A stretch of DNA of 60,000 nucleotides from Polytrichum commune (GCA_950295325.1 OX485807.1:17643666-17703665); one strand, 5' to 3'. Positions 22,401 through 35,362 are shown, numbered from the stretch's first letter. The notes: generated from the sequence alone by a model not told the origin. Numbers and translations are program-made.

Positions 22401-25400
22401 CTGGATTTGTTCCATACACAGAGCGTGTTCTACACATAATGCAAGGATTCATGACTTTGACTAAAGATGAGGACCTAACTGCTCGAGCTCGTGCAACGGA
22501 ACTGGTTGGGATCATTGGCATGGCTGTTGGACGCAGTTATATTGAACCAGTTCTTCCCAGTTTCATCGAGGCTGCAATTGAGGTATTTCTTTTATTATGC
22601 AGAAGGGCATCATTTTTCAAATAGGTAACGTGTGCAGATTTTACGAGGTTTGCCTTTAGTCATGTCTTCAGAGACATTCCTAGAATGCAGTGTCCTGCTT
22701 TCTGGTTATTAATTCCGATTGCAATTTTTCCAGGGGTTTTCTTTGGATTATAGCGAACTTCGCGAGTACACCCACGGTTTCTTCAGCAATGTTGCAGAAA
22801 TATTGGAGGGTGGTTTGGCACCGGTATGTTTACTTTTTGGTCTTTCTAGTTCTGTGTTTACATCGTAATGTGTTGTTCCATACTTCTGGTGTGACATTTT
22901 AAAAGGATAGGAATATCTTCTTAGCAGCATCTATTTGCAATATGTAAGCTCAGAGAAATATCTGGACATTGAACTAGGCCTAACCTAACATTCTGTAGAG
23001 TTTCTAATTGTACAGGGTCCTGTGATATCCATTCATTATGTGGAGCTGTAGTTCTGTGCTAGATGCAACGCCTTCCTCACTAAAACTCTATTTTACTTCT
23101 AATTGTGCAGTACTTGCCCCGATTAGTACCACTTGCTGTAGCATCATGCAACCTCGATGACGGAACAGCATTTGAATTGGGTGACTTGGATGGTGACGAC
23201 AATCTTGGCAGTGCTATTGGTGGACTCTCATCTGATGATGATGATGATACAGATAACAAGCAACTTAGAAACTTCAGTGTGCGAACAGGTGTTCTCGACG
23301 AGAAAGCAGCTGCTACACAATCTCTTGGTCTCTTTGCCCTCCACACCAAGAGTGCCTTCATGCCGTATCCTTAAATTTGTGAGCTTTATTTGATGCTTCT
23401 AGACATGGTGCTTGTTTTCTACTAGTTTCACTGTGGAATTAGTTTCTAGCAATACTGTTTCAATTGCTCGAAAGGTCAAATTCATAAAGCAACCAAGGGA
23501 TATGTTGGGGACATCACTTTGAGCGTAAGGATGTCTACTCTTGTCTCTTACTAAATTATTTGAATGACTACTGGTGCAATGATGTATTGGGATATGGCTT
23601 GCTCTAGGCTAACTGATTCTAGTTCCAGTTATTCTATGAATTTCTTAATGTGTACATAGCTATCTCGAAGAGACATTGAAGATCCTGAAGAAGCATGGAG
23701 GCTACTTTCATGAGGATGTTAGACTTCAAGCTGTTATTGCTTATCAGCGTACGTTCCTGAATCAAGGAACTCAATTTTTGGAATCCTTTCCATTTTAAAT
23801 TAAGTAATCATCTATCTGGTTAAATACTCATGACCAGTACTGTATATGCCTTGCAGATTTGCTGACAGCAACTATGGCAGCTTTTCCCAGTGATACAGTG
23901 AGCTTTCTTTTCTCTTGAAGTGGGTGTAATAGTGGTATTATGAGCAATGCTCATTCAAGATACTTGTTTAATTATTGGTTTGTTGAATGAGTCATGATTT
24001 TATGAGATTTGGTCTGTACACTCAACAAATGTTCACACAACCAACTTATTATCATTCTGCTGTATTGTTTACGTTACTCAAAGCGGAAGATGACTTTGTT
24101 TTTTTCCTTGTAACAGATCTCAGCAGAAGCAAAACATGTCCTAGGTGAGAAACATGCCTTACACTGATCATTGGTTGAGTTTGTGTTGTTTTTTGATTGA
24201 CATGCTTATGTTCTTGGGCTGCTTACAAGATGAGGTTTTATGTTGGACAGACATTATTATGGAGCAATATATAAAAATTATGAACGAGGATGATGACAAA
24301 GACACAGTATCGCAAGTTTGCACTTGCACAGCAGACATACTGAAATTGGTGAAATATGACAGCATCCAACAATGTAAGTACTGATGTTTTTCTATGAAAT
24401 ACAGTAGACGTTTACAAGAGCACTTCATCTGAACTCATTCAACTACTGATTGTAATGTGAGTTTTATCGATTCTGAAATAGTCTCTCCAGATAATGTTTT
24501 TTTAGTACCTATCTCTATTTTTGTAATTCCTTGTTGCCTGTATGTTGTTTAAGCTTTATTGGAATGTCTTCTATTTGATCTTCTACATAAAATGTAAAAA
24601 CGTGACTTATAATTCTGGTGTAGTGATAACCAATCCAGTTTACCAAAGCATGACTATCTTTGTTCCTCATATAGTTGGCTTATTGGTGTTTTTGGTGTTA
24701 ACCTGACATGAGAGTTTTTTTTTGCAGTTATTGCACCATTATGTGAGGCCACTTTATGTCTTCTTCGCCAAGAAGCTGTTTGTCAGCAGACAGGGGACAC
24801 AGACAGTGAAGGCGATGAAGATGATATGGAGCATGATGAATTGCTCATTGATGCTGTCACAGACATCCTGCCAGCACTGGGTGCTTGCATGGGGCCTGCA
24901 TTTGAACCTTCATTCCGTCCATTTTTTGAGCCATTGATGAAGTTTGCGGTATGCTCCACACATTTTTCTTTTTGCATTTGCTCAGGACATAATTGCAACT
25001 TCATGGTGGAACCTCATGGACTTTTATTTTATTAGTTCTTCAAACATATGCAATTACCATGTTTGTTGAAACATTTTTTAAAGACCATCAGTTGGCATAT
25101 GCTTACTCTCATGTAAACACACAACATCTGTATCACTAAAGATTGGTTATTAATGCTTTTTGCAGAAAGCAACACGTCCTGCAAATGATCGGACAATGGC
25201 GGTTGCCTGTGTTGCTGAGGTAGCAAAAGAGATTGGCAGTGCCATTACCCCATATGTTGAGGTAGGTATTGGAGTTTGTATTTGCACCTGTGCTGCCAAT
25301 ATTTAATTGAATGCATACATATCTGAGCCTAAAATTTTCCATGGAGCGAATGAATCAGTGACCATCCTTAGTGGGGTTTTCTAGATTATTTATGCATGAT

Positions 25401-27249
25401 TTCTGGCATCTGCAAATGTGATGTGCAGTTAACCATGCCTATTGCTATTAAGGAGTTAGCTGCCCCTGACGCCACAAATCGCCGGAATGCTGCTTACTGT
25501 TGTGGTGAATTATGTAAAAACGGAGGAGAGGTTGCTTTGAAGTATCCACTTTTGAGTCCTACCTTTGTATACGATTCATGTAGGCCTACTGCATCCTAGT
25601 AGTCTAGAATCACAATGGTCATTACTCCATACTGAGGTACTTGTTCCTGGTATATCTTATTGATAATTACTTGCTGGTTAAGGTTAAGGAAAATCTGACA
25701 CAAAATGTATTTTGGGTAATTTGTGAATTTTGTTTGTATAAACAGATGGTCAGCAAGATGTGCTATTTCTGTTATCTATACATATCCAAGTACCAACGTA
25801 ATTAGTTAAATCTTGCCAAAATTTGTTACATTGTAAGTGATTCTTTGACTTACTCTAAGGTATTACAACACTATTCTAGTTGCATTTGTCCCACTGTTTG
25901 GACCTGGAGAAGACAATGGGACCCGTGATAATGCAGCTGGGGCTGTAGCTCGCATGATCAGTGCCCAACCTCATGCGTTACCTCTAAATCAGGTACACGA
26001 CTTGGTTGTCATTTAACACTCTACTTAGGTTAATCTCTGCTTGAATTTGAATCTGGCATGAATCTGGGTTCCAAAAGCAAGTGCACATTGGCGTTGTGTT
26101 GCATCTACTGGTTGAAAGCCATTTAAGTGCTTCCTAATATGTAATGAACCTAACTCGCTGTAATAGGAGCTGACGTAGCACTTATTTGTTTGATAGAGTT
26201 ACTATGCATCAATATCTCATACATATCCACCATTGCATTCACATATGCTGAAGAATACTTGGGTTGTATTGGTTATGGCAGTGCACTAGATGGACACACA
26301 AACTTGCTCGTTTTCTGTAAATTGCTCTGACTGTGAGACTTCCAACTAAATTTTGTTCTGTATGTGGCTGTTGCAGGTACTACCTGTTCTCATTTCTGCT
26401 TTGCCACTGAAGGAGGATATGGAGGAAGCAGAGACTGTGTACGGCTGCCTATGCAACCTCATACTAGCATCTCATGCTGAGGTACATTATCATATAGCGA
26501 TGACTTTTATCATGCCAAGGTTGTGCCAACATTTATTAGTTTTCCTCAACATGACTTTTGGTGAGGAGTTGGTTGTGTTGCATGCAACACCTTCTATATG
26601 TCGTAAATTTTAGTGCATGCTTGGAGGAATGGTGGACGGTTGCAAAATATAAACATCCTATATTGGCCAGTTTAGGGTCACCCTCATTGAGGGTCAATAC
26701 TCTTGTAGTGTCAATCTCGTCGTATTTTGGTCCTTGCTCAATCTTTATTCCAATTCCAACACTACTTTAACCATGCACCACAAGTTGAAGAAATTATTGA
26801 TTTAACCAATGTAAAACTGTAGGGCACAAACTCCTAAGTGTGGATTAAGGTAAAGGATAACTCTAAAAGCTGACAGTGAATTTGGAATTACAAGTCCCAA
26901 GAATTTGTGTTTGTGTCTAAAAGTTGCTTTGCAAACCTGCTTTATCTGAGTCGTAATCATGTAAAGTTCGTGACTGGTAACAACATTGGCAGTGTATTGC
27001 TTTGATATTTATATATTTGGAAGGTAAATCTGTTGATGCGATTCTTTGCAGATAATTCCACTAGTCCCTCAACTAGTGCCTGTTTTTGCGAAGGCTGTGG
27101 AATTCAAAGATACGCCTGACGAAGTGAAGTTGGGTCTTGGGCGAGCGATCATGCATTTGTGTGCACAGTATGGTGATCAAATGCAATCACTTCTGAGCGC
27201 CTTACCTGCAGAGGAAGCTACTGCTTTGAGTTCTGTGATGAAGCACTGA
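16483..27249 (+). CDS. IMB4: Importin-beta family nuclear import receptor, IPO4/IMB4 type
   Basis: Karyopherin built of HEAT repeats that would carry cargo, in animals including histones and ribosomal proteins, through nuclear pores under Ran control. I joined 21 exons in phase: 16483-16754, 18246-18378, 19277-19413, 19864-19909, 20081-20293, 20584-20958, 21291-21422, 22014-22148, 22367-22582, 22734-22823, 23111-23364, 23660-23748, 23857-23897, 24117-24144, 24230-24373, 24728-24948, 25166-25261, 25429-25541, 25860-25992, 26377-26481, 27052-27249. All introns fit GT-AG and the product is about 1056 residues, near the usual 1050. Family signatures include the N-terminal VRQLAAVLLRKKI, ILAFEIFDELVESPAPLLG, EYTHGFFSNVAEI, an acidic loop SSDDDDDTD, GVLDEKAAATQSLGLFALHTK and NRRNAAYCCGELCKNGGE. 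The start was chosen because MDQLELLLRQFL fits the family N-terminus; an in-frame upstream ATG at 16318 would add a non-conserved leader. The exon 1-2 junction and the 28-bp exon 14 are the least certain. Confidence 0.95.
16900..17340. repeat. ~150-bp tandem repeat in importin intron 1
   Basis: Diverged units share TCTGTAGGGTTTA (about 16911 and 17227), TTTCTGCT...AGAGCTGG or GGAGCTGG (about 16978 and 17128), CTGATTGGAGA (17048 and 17201) and CGCATTCAAAT (about 17027 and 17323). Period is about 150 bp, roughly 2.5 copies. It lies wholly within intron 1. Confidence 0.6.
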
Positions 27250-28100
27250 TCTTTTTATAGTAAACTGGTTTATACAGAAGCCCAGAGTTTGGAGCAGGAT
27301 AACTTTTGACACATCAACTGGTTTCTCAATTTATGACTACATTCTCTGTCCCGATTGCTGATGAAATTGTCCCCTACAATTTATCGGATACATGTAACCA
27401 AACAGGAGAAGGCTTTTTGATTTCCACCTCTGGAGGTTGACTGGATCTTAGAGAAATTGTATTCCAGCATCTGGCCATAACATACACCGTGGTTTCTGAA
27501 GATGGCTATCGTTTGGTTTAAGTCTTTGTCATAGTAAGTAATTTGAAAGTCAGAAAATTATGTTGGTTGGTCATGATACGTAATTGTCAAGATCTCCACC
27601 AATCAGGTGCCGGTAATACTTGTTGAAGAGCTGAAGATTGTATTCAACGTGGATTCTGTTGAAGGGAGCGTCTTCATGTATTCTTTGGCGTAAGTTCTTT
27701 GATTTGAGATTTCAGGACAGCTCTATGTTGTTTATCCATTGTTCCAATGAAGCAGTTCACATTGACGAATATGAACTTACACTAGTTACAAAGACATGGT
27801 CCAATTGTATTATTTTTATTTTTATTTTTTTGTGTGGTGGTATTCTTTAATGTGCTTGACAAAGGGTGTTTTGACTGCTGCTACAGGTGGAGGAAGCATA
27901 CTTCTGGACAGGATATAATATAATTGTAAGCTACTAAGTTCAGTAGCTTTCCAGTGTTGGGTATAGTGAATGTTAGTGGTGATAATTGTTGTTATCAAGA
28001 AGAGAACTTTTGTGTTGTGCAATTTACAATTTTTCATTAGTAAAATTTGCGGCGGCTTTTTTAGTGGACATTCATGTACTCATGTGACATGGACATGCTC
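27250..28100 (+). other. Probable 3' untranslated region of the importin gene
   Basis: Follows the stop codon without strong coding potential. No single polyadenylation signal can be picked with confidence; T-rich stretches near 27810-27835 and 28030 are candidates for the 3' end. Confidence 0.35.
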
Positions 28101-31100
28101 CTTGGTCCAAAACATTTTTGGAATCAAATGTACCTCATGTTTCTAACCGAAAATGATGTAACCTATATTATTTGTATTTGTGTGGAAATCTCACATAGTT
28201 TTTACAGAACCTTTCCATCTGTGAAAATGTGATTGTAGTTTGCACTTCTGTTTATTTTGCTACGTTTATCTTTACAGCGCTTGTAATGAGAAACAAATCA
28301 TATCACCTTTTCTTTCTGACTCTTCTTAGTTGCTTCTCTTGACCAATTCAAGTGGGCTAAATTCTGTGGAAATTCACTGTGGCGAAGTCCCTGAATATTT
28401 TGATTCTACAGTAGCTGTCTACCCTAATTCAGGTCAGGTCCGGCAAAACCTAATAATTTGGCTATTGTATAATAATTTTATTTCAGCAACAAAAATTTGC
28501 ATAATATTCCATCCAATGAGAAACCAAAGTGCCCAGTGCAACCTCTTTAAGACAACACTCAATAATATTACAACCTCGGTATAATGACACAAATTTTGTA
28601 AACCAATCTTGCCAGTTAAAGTGTTCCTCTGACTGACAATTTTAAATCGACACTCCTGGACTCCCAAGAGGTAATAAGTGCATATGTGGTGGGTCTCACA
28701 TGTATACAAGTAGACAGTTAACGTTAAATTTATATAACTTTCACTTATGAGATGTGGATAAAGAGGTTTTTATGTAAAATGATGTTAAAACATGGGAACT
28801 AGGTTCTCTATCTCACAACCCAATAAAGAGGTCCATTTATTTCTTTTTCTTTGGTGGCAATTTTTCACCTGAGCTCCACACCAATGTGCACAATTTTTAT
28901 TTTTTTTATACTTTTGCCTTCTAATGCACAAGTGCGGTGCCTTCCATTGACCATGATGTACTTGTTGCTTTCAAATTGTGATACAAGTCCAAGCTGCTCA
29001 AGTGAGTTTTATCGCAATTTGATTCAGATTGGCAACATGATTTGCGAAAGGTTGTATCCAATATTAAACAAGCAACTCTTTGGAACCTTAAGGTTTAAAC
29101 ATAAATGGATCCTTAGATGATTTAAAACTTGTTGGAAAAAATCAAGTTTTGCCACTTGATTGGACTGCCCACTTTGCTAATGAAAATCAACAAGAAACAT
29201 CAAAGACAAATCAAGGAGTCTGAAGATTTGGCACTCTTCATATCAAAACTCCACCTTGGATAAGAAGAGATGCCATTTGAAGATTATATGATAATGGAAG
29301 GCGAAGACATCATTGAAGTTGAATATTGCATGTGAGAGTTGGTTGATATTGCCTTGGGACAAAGAATAAAGCCACCTAGTTTTGACATGAATGCAAAGCC
29401 CTTTAACTCTTTACATGTTGTGAGAGACCTCCACCTATTATGAACCTATCAAATGCTCAACATCATGCTTAATTGTTTAGCTATAGTTTTTATGAACAAC
29501 CCATTAGAGTTTACTCATGAAACGTAATGAAATTGCAAGCCATAGATGCTCAATAAGATGTATGTTGCTAATTTGAAGTGGCAATGTCAACAAATTATCG
29601 ATTCCTTCTTGAAGTCCACATAGATTTCATGAGAGAATTTTGCATCTTTCTAAAGACATTTGAAAGAATATTTATTTTGTATGTGTGGCAAAATATCCAA
29701 TGTGTGTTTTCATGAATCGCCTCGATATTATGACAAAGAGGTTCCATTTGTCATATTATTGAATATGTGACACCTTGATAACACAACAATTTTCTCATTT
29801 CCCAAATGTGTCATATCAAAAGGATAGGGCTATATAAATGCATCTCAAATTTATATAATTTCATATAATTTTATATTTTGTTTTTCTTCTCCCAAATTTG
29901 ATTCTCCTCCACCAAAGCCTTTCAAAAATAGCCCAAATGTTGATCTAGGTGACCGCTCAAAGGCAACCTCACTTTTGTCAAGATCCACTTCAAAACAATG
30001 GCTAAGTTATCCTATAGATGCATGTAAGTATACTTTGTGTCATGTTGTTACTTGGCCTTCATTTGGCCATGTTGTGTTATGGCAAGGTTTGGTTAATTTC
30101 CTAGAGATGTTGAGTTCTCAAGAATCCTTGATTTGCCCATGTTAGCGGTTTACATTGATTTGGTGATTATGGGGTTTTTTGGGGGGTTTGGCATGTGTGT
30201 GACTTGCCAATTGGTTGGCAACTTTTACTCCCTTTAGCCTTTTGAAATGTTCGACTTTAAAAACGGTTTTATTTCCACTAGTGAAGCAAGTCTTATATTT
30301 TAGAGTTTCAGGGTCTAGAGATATGTAGGTGGAAGGTCATAAAAGGGGAGTGGTTGTTAAAATCCAAATTTAAATCTATGTTTGTGTGTTAGAAAAGTAA
30401 TAGATTGCAACCTAAGTGCCGGACCTCCTTGGTGCACACTTATATTAATTATGTGGCTTAAGGTCCTTCCACACCTAACGAAGGTAGCAGACAAATGTTA
30501 TCTTCAAACATTTGCTGTTGACTAAAAAACCATATTCGTTCACACGGTGGACAAGAATACGAGATATTACAGATTTTGTATGATACGAAACACCGATGAT
30601 ATATATTGTCTGTACACACCTATGGCCGTATCTGCCCTATATCTGTGTAACACCTCATGATCGCGTAACGGCCTTTCACATCAGAAAAGCGATGTCTTGC
30701 ACCACACCGATGTTTGAATATCGTGCCTTCGCGGTCCTTTAAGGTTTCTTTTCCTCTCTGATGAGTTTATGAGAAGGAAACACAGATCTCTCCAAACCCT
30801 AAACACTCATCCACTTCACGTTACAGAAGCCCACATTGATTTCATTCACCGCCGCAACACTGCACGTCGCTCCAAGGATGAATCGAAGAGGAAGTTGCGC
30901 TCCAATTCAAGGATGAATCGAGGAGGAAGCTGCGTTCCCCGGAAAGATCCGAAGGTGTTGTGCTGCAAGTAGATCTGCCATGTTCCCGTCGTCTTTTGTC
31001 TCTTTCGCGTGCAATACGATCTATAACCAGATCTATGGTTCTTCTATTTCAGGGAAAAAAGGAGCAATCGGGGCTGGAGTGGAGAAGGAGCAGCGTGCAA

Positions 31101-31422
31101 CAATTGGTGCACTTGTGAAACTTTCAGCAGACAACCCACCCAAGGTGTTGACTTGTGTAGGGAAGATTTACGCACCCTTCGGTTGAAAAAATTATGAACT
31201 TCTCCCGTTCTTGCCTTTAGAGTGCAAGTTCTCTAGGGATAGATTTCATCGGGTTTGCATCCTGGGTTTGAATGTGTCAAATGTGATGACGATTTGATGC
31301 CATCGTCTCCACTTCTACCCATACGTCATGCACAATGTTGAGTGTGTGTGTTTCCTTTTCCTTTTCTGTCAATTCCTGTCTTGTGACCTAAATGTAAGGT
31401 AGTTGCAGAGGACCTTGCGAGA
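28101..31422. other. Intergenic between importin and SR45-like gene
   Basis: AT-rich, with no recognised element ends. From about 30740 the sequence becomes richer in GC and contains an AAACCCTAAAC-type motif near 30799, typical of plant promoters and leaders. Frames at 30769-30972 (Arg/Ser-rich) and 30980-31186 could be untranslated exons or upstream frames of the SR45-like gene, but I cannot link them to it. Confidence 0.35.
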
Positions 31423-32701
31423 ATGGCGCCTAGCCTTTCCGGTATGAAGGTGTTCATCGACCAAAATGATGTGAGCAGTTTGTGACGGACAGTACGAGAA
31501 GATTAAGAGACTTGCATTTGGGTTTCTTGCATTATTATCGTTGATGAATGATGTTACCTGGTGTTATTGTCCTTCTCTGGCGTTTCAATAAGGGTTTCAT
31601 TACTGGCTCATCTTCGTATACAGGCTCATCTTCAGCATCACGCTCAAGATCAAGGTCACGATCATCCTCATCTTCTGGGAGTGAGACTTCTAGAAGTTGC
31701 AGTCCTCCTGGCAAAATAAGGTATTTTGTTTTACATATCCCTGAAATGTTGTTTTTTTATTTCAGCTCGAGCATGATTGCTGTTGAATTGAAGAGAGAAA
31801 GATTGGTACTCAGGATATATTAGATTGGTTTTCTTTAGAGGATACACAATTTGAACTCAGTGTATTATTGGGAAAATCGTTCACCTCTCCTTGTTGTGGC
31901 GTGCAGTGATGCATCAGGTGCAAAGAAACCCATATCTTCATCACCCCCACCTAAGAAATTTTCACATGTCAAGTAAGTGTTTGGCCAGCCACTGTCTGAA
32001 AGCATTGTTGTGTGTTGATAAATGTGAATATGCTTACATGTGCTCTTTTTGCAATTTAGGATGAGAAATAGGAGCCTAGTTAGATGCACTACCAGTATTA
32101 GCAAAACATTTTCTACAGAATTGCTTAAATAGGATCAATCAGGATATTCTGACTCTTTGTTTTGTGCTTTATCATTATTCAACTACAGAAAATTGCGAAC
32201 TCCAACCCCAGAATCCACTGTGTTGCATGTTGGGTGCCTCACTCGCAATGTAAACGAGGCACACCTGAAAAAGATCTTTGGTATGCTTGCACTTTGGAAT
32301 TTTCTCATTGACTGCACCAAATAATACTGAGTAGTTCATGGTTTTTAGTGTTTTCATAGTGCAGAACTTCTATGTAATTACAATTTGAAAATAGCTTAGG
32401 TTCATGATATTAATCTTTTATGTGAATGTACTGAACTTTGTCTGTTTGCTATGATTCAGGCAACTATGGTGAAGTTTGTAAATGTGGAGCTAGCTATGGA
32501 TCGCACTGTATGTATTTAACCTTCTTCCATGGAGTCCTGCTGTCTGTAATTTTGTTTGTTACTTTATGGCATCATAAAATATATATGGAACGGGAATGAA
32601 CTCAATGCTTCACCTTACAGGTTAATTTGCCCAAGGGATTCGGCTATGTGGAGTTCAAGACAAGGACAGATGCTGAGAAGGCCTTGCAGCATATGGATGG
32701 G
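31423..32701 (+). pseudogene. SR45/RNPS1-like splicing factor, 5' part, frameshifted and truncated
   Basis: SR45/RNPS1 proteins bind RNA through one RRM flanked by Arg/Ser segments and join the exon-junction complex in the nucleus. Six exons fit: 31423-31441 (MAPSLS), 31624-31720 (SRSRSRSRSSSSSGSE), 31907-31972 (KKPISSSPPPKKF), 32189-32280 (STVLHVGCLTRNVNEAHLKK, RNP2 side), 32460-32507 and 32621-32701 (LPKGFGYVEFK, RNP1, ending LQHMDG). Phases agree up to exon 5, where an extra T in 32475-32477 shifts the frame before VNVELAMDRT. No exon for the end of the RRM or the C-terminal RS domain was found before the transposon at 33435 or after it. It may be a truncated paralogue, a sequencing error in a gene with an unrecognised continuation, or a gene broken by rearrangement. 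Confidence 0.7.
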
Positions 32702-33434
32702 GTAAATCCTTAAACTGAGTGGAAAGGCTGAGCTATTTTGCTTATTGTAGTCTCTTGAGGTTACCTTCGAGTTTGGGGGTGCCTCTCCTAACTTCATAGG
32801 CTCACTTAAAATACATGTGGCTGGAGATTGTGTACTGTAGCTGCTGTATGATCAGTTATTATTCATCCTATTCATGCTAGCTCTATTCATTCTTTTCCTG
32901 CTTTATGGAACATGTATTCTTGTTTCCAGGCAAACTTTTTCAGGTCTTACTCTCTGGTGTGTTGTGATGGATTGTCTAGCAAGGTCTGCATAGTGTCACG
33001 ATTTCAAGAACTATTTCTTTAGAGAAGAGTCTTCCAAAACTGAAGCAAAGAATTGACAACAAGAGATATTACTTAAACCAGAAAGTATTAATTCAAGAAC
33101 TTGTTTAATTTCTTTGATCAATTTATTTATATTCGTCATGAAACTTGAAACAACAATGGAAATGGTCTTGCAATCGTACCGTCATTGGTGTTTGCAGCAT
33201 ATGCTCCAAAAAGTGCGGCACTGGCTTCACGAGCAAGAGATTCAGCAACGGAAGGATTGTCATCATATCGGCGAGCGTTGGAATCCGTCAATGAATCACT
33301 ATCATAGTCCATTGAGATTTGTGCAAAGCAAACTCTCTTTTAGGATAGAAAATTTGTTGTAATGATTTTTTTGTTGTAGCAATAAAGCCGCAAGAAACAA
33401 AGATTCACAGGAGTAGCAACAGAAAAATCACATA
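32702..33434. other. Region between SR45-like exons and pogo-like element 2
   Basis: Searched for the missing RRM end and RS exons. A CAG at about 33196-33198 is followed by a short open stretch, YAPKSAALASRARDSATEG, up to a stop near 33307, but it does not match the family. Nothing else is supported. Confidence 0.35.
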
Positions 33435-33600
33435 CCGTATGTGATAGGCCAGTTCGACGATAATTAATTTTTTAAAATAATTGTCGAATTTTTTTATTAT
33501 TAAAAGGCCCAGCTGTCGAAAAGCGAAAAAATGGTTGACAGACTCGTCGAAATCTGTCCATTCCGCTCCCGCCCTCTCTCACCCCCGCCCTCTCTAGCCC
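33435..33600. repeat. Left TIR and subterminal GTCGAA repeats of element 2
   Basis: After the TIR, copies of GTCGAA or its near variants appear near 33482, 33516 and 33547. The right end (38430-38575) has matching TTCGAC/GTCGAA motifs. Repeated subterminal motifs are commonly transposase binding sites in pogo and related elements. Confidence 0.6.
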
Positions 33601-33648
33601 CCGCCTCCGCTTCCTTCCGAAACCCCTGCGGAGCTCCTCGACATCACC

Positions 33649-33795
33649 ATGGGCGGAGGTGGAGAGTCGACATGTGAAGGCAAGCTCGAATGGGTCAGAT
33701 CAAGGTCTAGGAGCAGCAGCAGGAAGCGAGAGCTCAACGCCTTCAACGGGAAGCGAGAGAGACACCGTTCTGAACCCTTCACTGAACCCTCTTCA
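33649..33795 (+). CDS. Short Arg/Ser-rich open frame inside pogo-like element 2
   Basis: An ATG follows a pyrimidine-rich leader (33545-33648) and opens a 48-residue frame: MGGGGESTCEGKLEWVRSRS, then more Arg/Ser/Lys residues. It could be the first exon of a captured host gene, since the leader looks like a plant 5' untranslated region. I cannot name it. Confidence 0.3.
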
Positions 33796-33958
33796 CCGAG
33801 ATTTCTCCTGTGACTCTGTTTTTTTGTTTGAAATTGTTGTGTGGATCTGGACGTTGATTGATTGTCTCAATGTCCAAATCTCTGTACTTCGGGATCGGAT
33901 GAGAGTGAGTATGTATGTGGATCTGATGAAAGAGACAGTGGCCATGTTTTTGCTGAAG

Positions 33959-35362
33959 TTAACCCTTAATCGATGCCCGTTGTGAAGGTGCGAAGCTGCT
34001 GTGAGAGGGAGCAAGTTGGAAGCATTCCCGACAAAGTGACTCAGCAAGCATGGAGGGCGAGGAGATGCCGGAGATGCCGGAGATGTGATCCTTTCCAGAA
34101 TACCAACCTGCGCCCCCGCGGGAATTAGAGTTAGGGTTGAGATTCAACTCCTGGAAATTCCCACTGCTATTCTTCCTGTCACCAAATCGTGCCTGCACAT
34201 CAGGACGCATGAATTCTCCATCATTTACTGAATTTCTCTTCGGAGAGCTCTTGAGTTCCTCCTGCCGCAAGTATTCCAGATCTGCTAATGACCTCAACTC
34301 TGCATCAGACCATGGCCGTGGCCGCTCAATGCCGAAGGTGTGATCCTTTGCAGAACGCCTACCTGCGCCCCCGCGGGAATTAGAGTTAGGATTGAGATTC
34401 AACTCCTGCAAGTTTCTACTGCAATTCTTCCTGTCACCAAGTCGTGTCTGCACATCAGGACGCATGAATTCTCCATCGCTTGCTGGATTTTTCTTTGGGA
34501 TCACGCCCTTAAACTCCTCCTGCCGCAAGGTTTCCACATCGGTTGATGGCCTCAACTCGGCATCAGACCACGACAATGGCCTCTCAATGCCAGAGGTGTG
34601 ATCCTTTGCGGAACACCTACCTGCAGCCCTGCGGAATTTTCTTAAGGTGAGATACTCATCGATCCGTGTCTGCTTGTGTTCTCTATCAGAGCTACGAGGT
34701 GTATGAGTCGTCGTCACCGGTTTCCTCTTGAAAGAGTCATCATCCCTAAAGTCTGTAGACTGCAGCTTGGAGTGATCGACAGAGTCCAGAGAGAAATCAT
34801 CAGTATCATACTCTGTGTGATCAGACCACACAGGTGATGATGACCTTGGGGACGATGATTTTGATATAAGATGGTTGTCCTGTAAATTCCCTCTGCTGTT
34901 GCTCTTGTCATCGAATCGCCTCTGCACATCAGGGCGCGTGTATTCCCCATCAGAGCCACGGACAATTGTGTGAGCTGCCACATTATCATGTGTAGTTATT
35001 GAAATTGGCTCTAGATTAACACTCTTCGTTCCTTTCAATCCCGCCTGCCGCATGTGGTCGCCAGATTTTAGAGAAACACCAATGTCATGCTTGTAACCCC
35101 TGTTCGAGCCATAACTATGTGTGTTGTGAGGGTTCACCGAATTTGCTTGTAGAGCATGCTCAAAGTCGGTCTGCGGCGAATGATCGACAGAGGTAGGAGA
35201 GCATTTGTTCTCAGCCAATTCGGTATCAGACCATGGCAATGGCCTGTTGATGCTGTTCGAATACCTCTCCGGGTCCCCAAGGGCAGATTTGGATCTCTGG
35301 AAACTCCGATTGCTGCTTTTGTCATGTTGCCGTGTCGTCACATCATCAGAACGCTTCTATGG
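33959..35362 (-). CDS. Repetitive disordered protein carried by pogo-like element 2
   Basis: A 460-residue open frame, long for this region and rich in Ser, Arg, Asp, Glu and Asn. It contains at least three to four internal repeats of roughly 80-90 residues with the pattern SDGEFMRPDVQ.R.GDRKN, then NLQELNLNPNSNSRGGAG, then GIERPLSWSDAEL and LRQEELK. No known domain is seen; the composition predicts disorder. The first Met is at 35341, but the frame continues upstream to a CATAG splice-acceptor-like site at about 35362, so it may be an internal exon. The overlapping plus-strand frames are shorter and Cys/Phe-rich and are judged shadows. Function unknown: accessory transposon protein or captured gene. 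Confidence 0.45.

Noticed and set aside
30466-30746. Possible MITE starting TTAAGGTCCTTCCACACC
   Set aside because: The candidate right end GGTCCTTTAAGG does not pair properly with the left end and no target duplication is visible.
33180-33307. Downstream exon of the SR45-like gene (YAPKSAALASRARDS)
   Set aside because: It follows a CAG but matches neither the end of the RRM nor the RS domain.
34137-34601. Repeated plus-strand frames (MRFNSWKF..., MRFNSCKF...) as real genes
   Set aside because: They are antisense shadows of the longer repetitive minus-strand frame and have the Cys/Phe-rich composition of the wrong strand.
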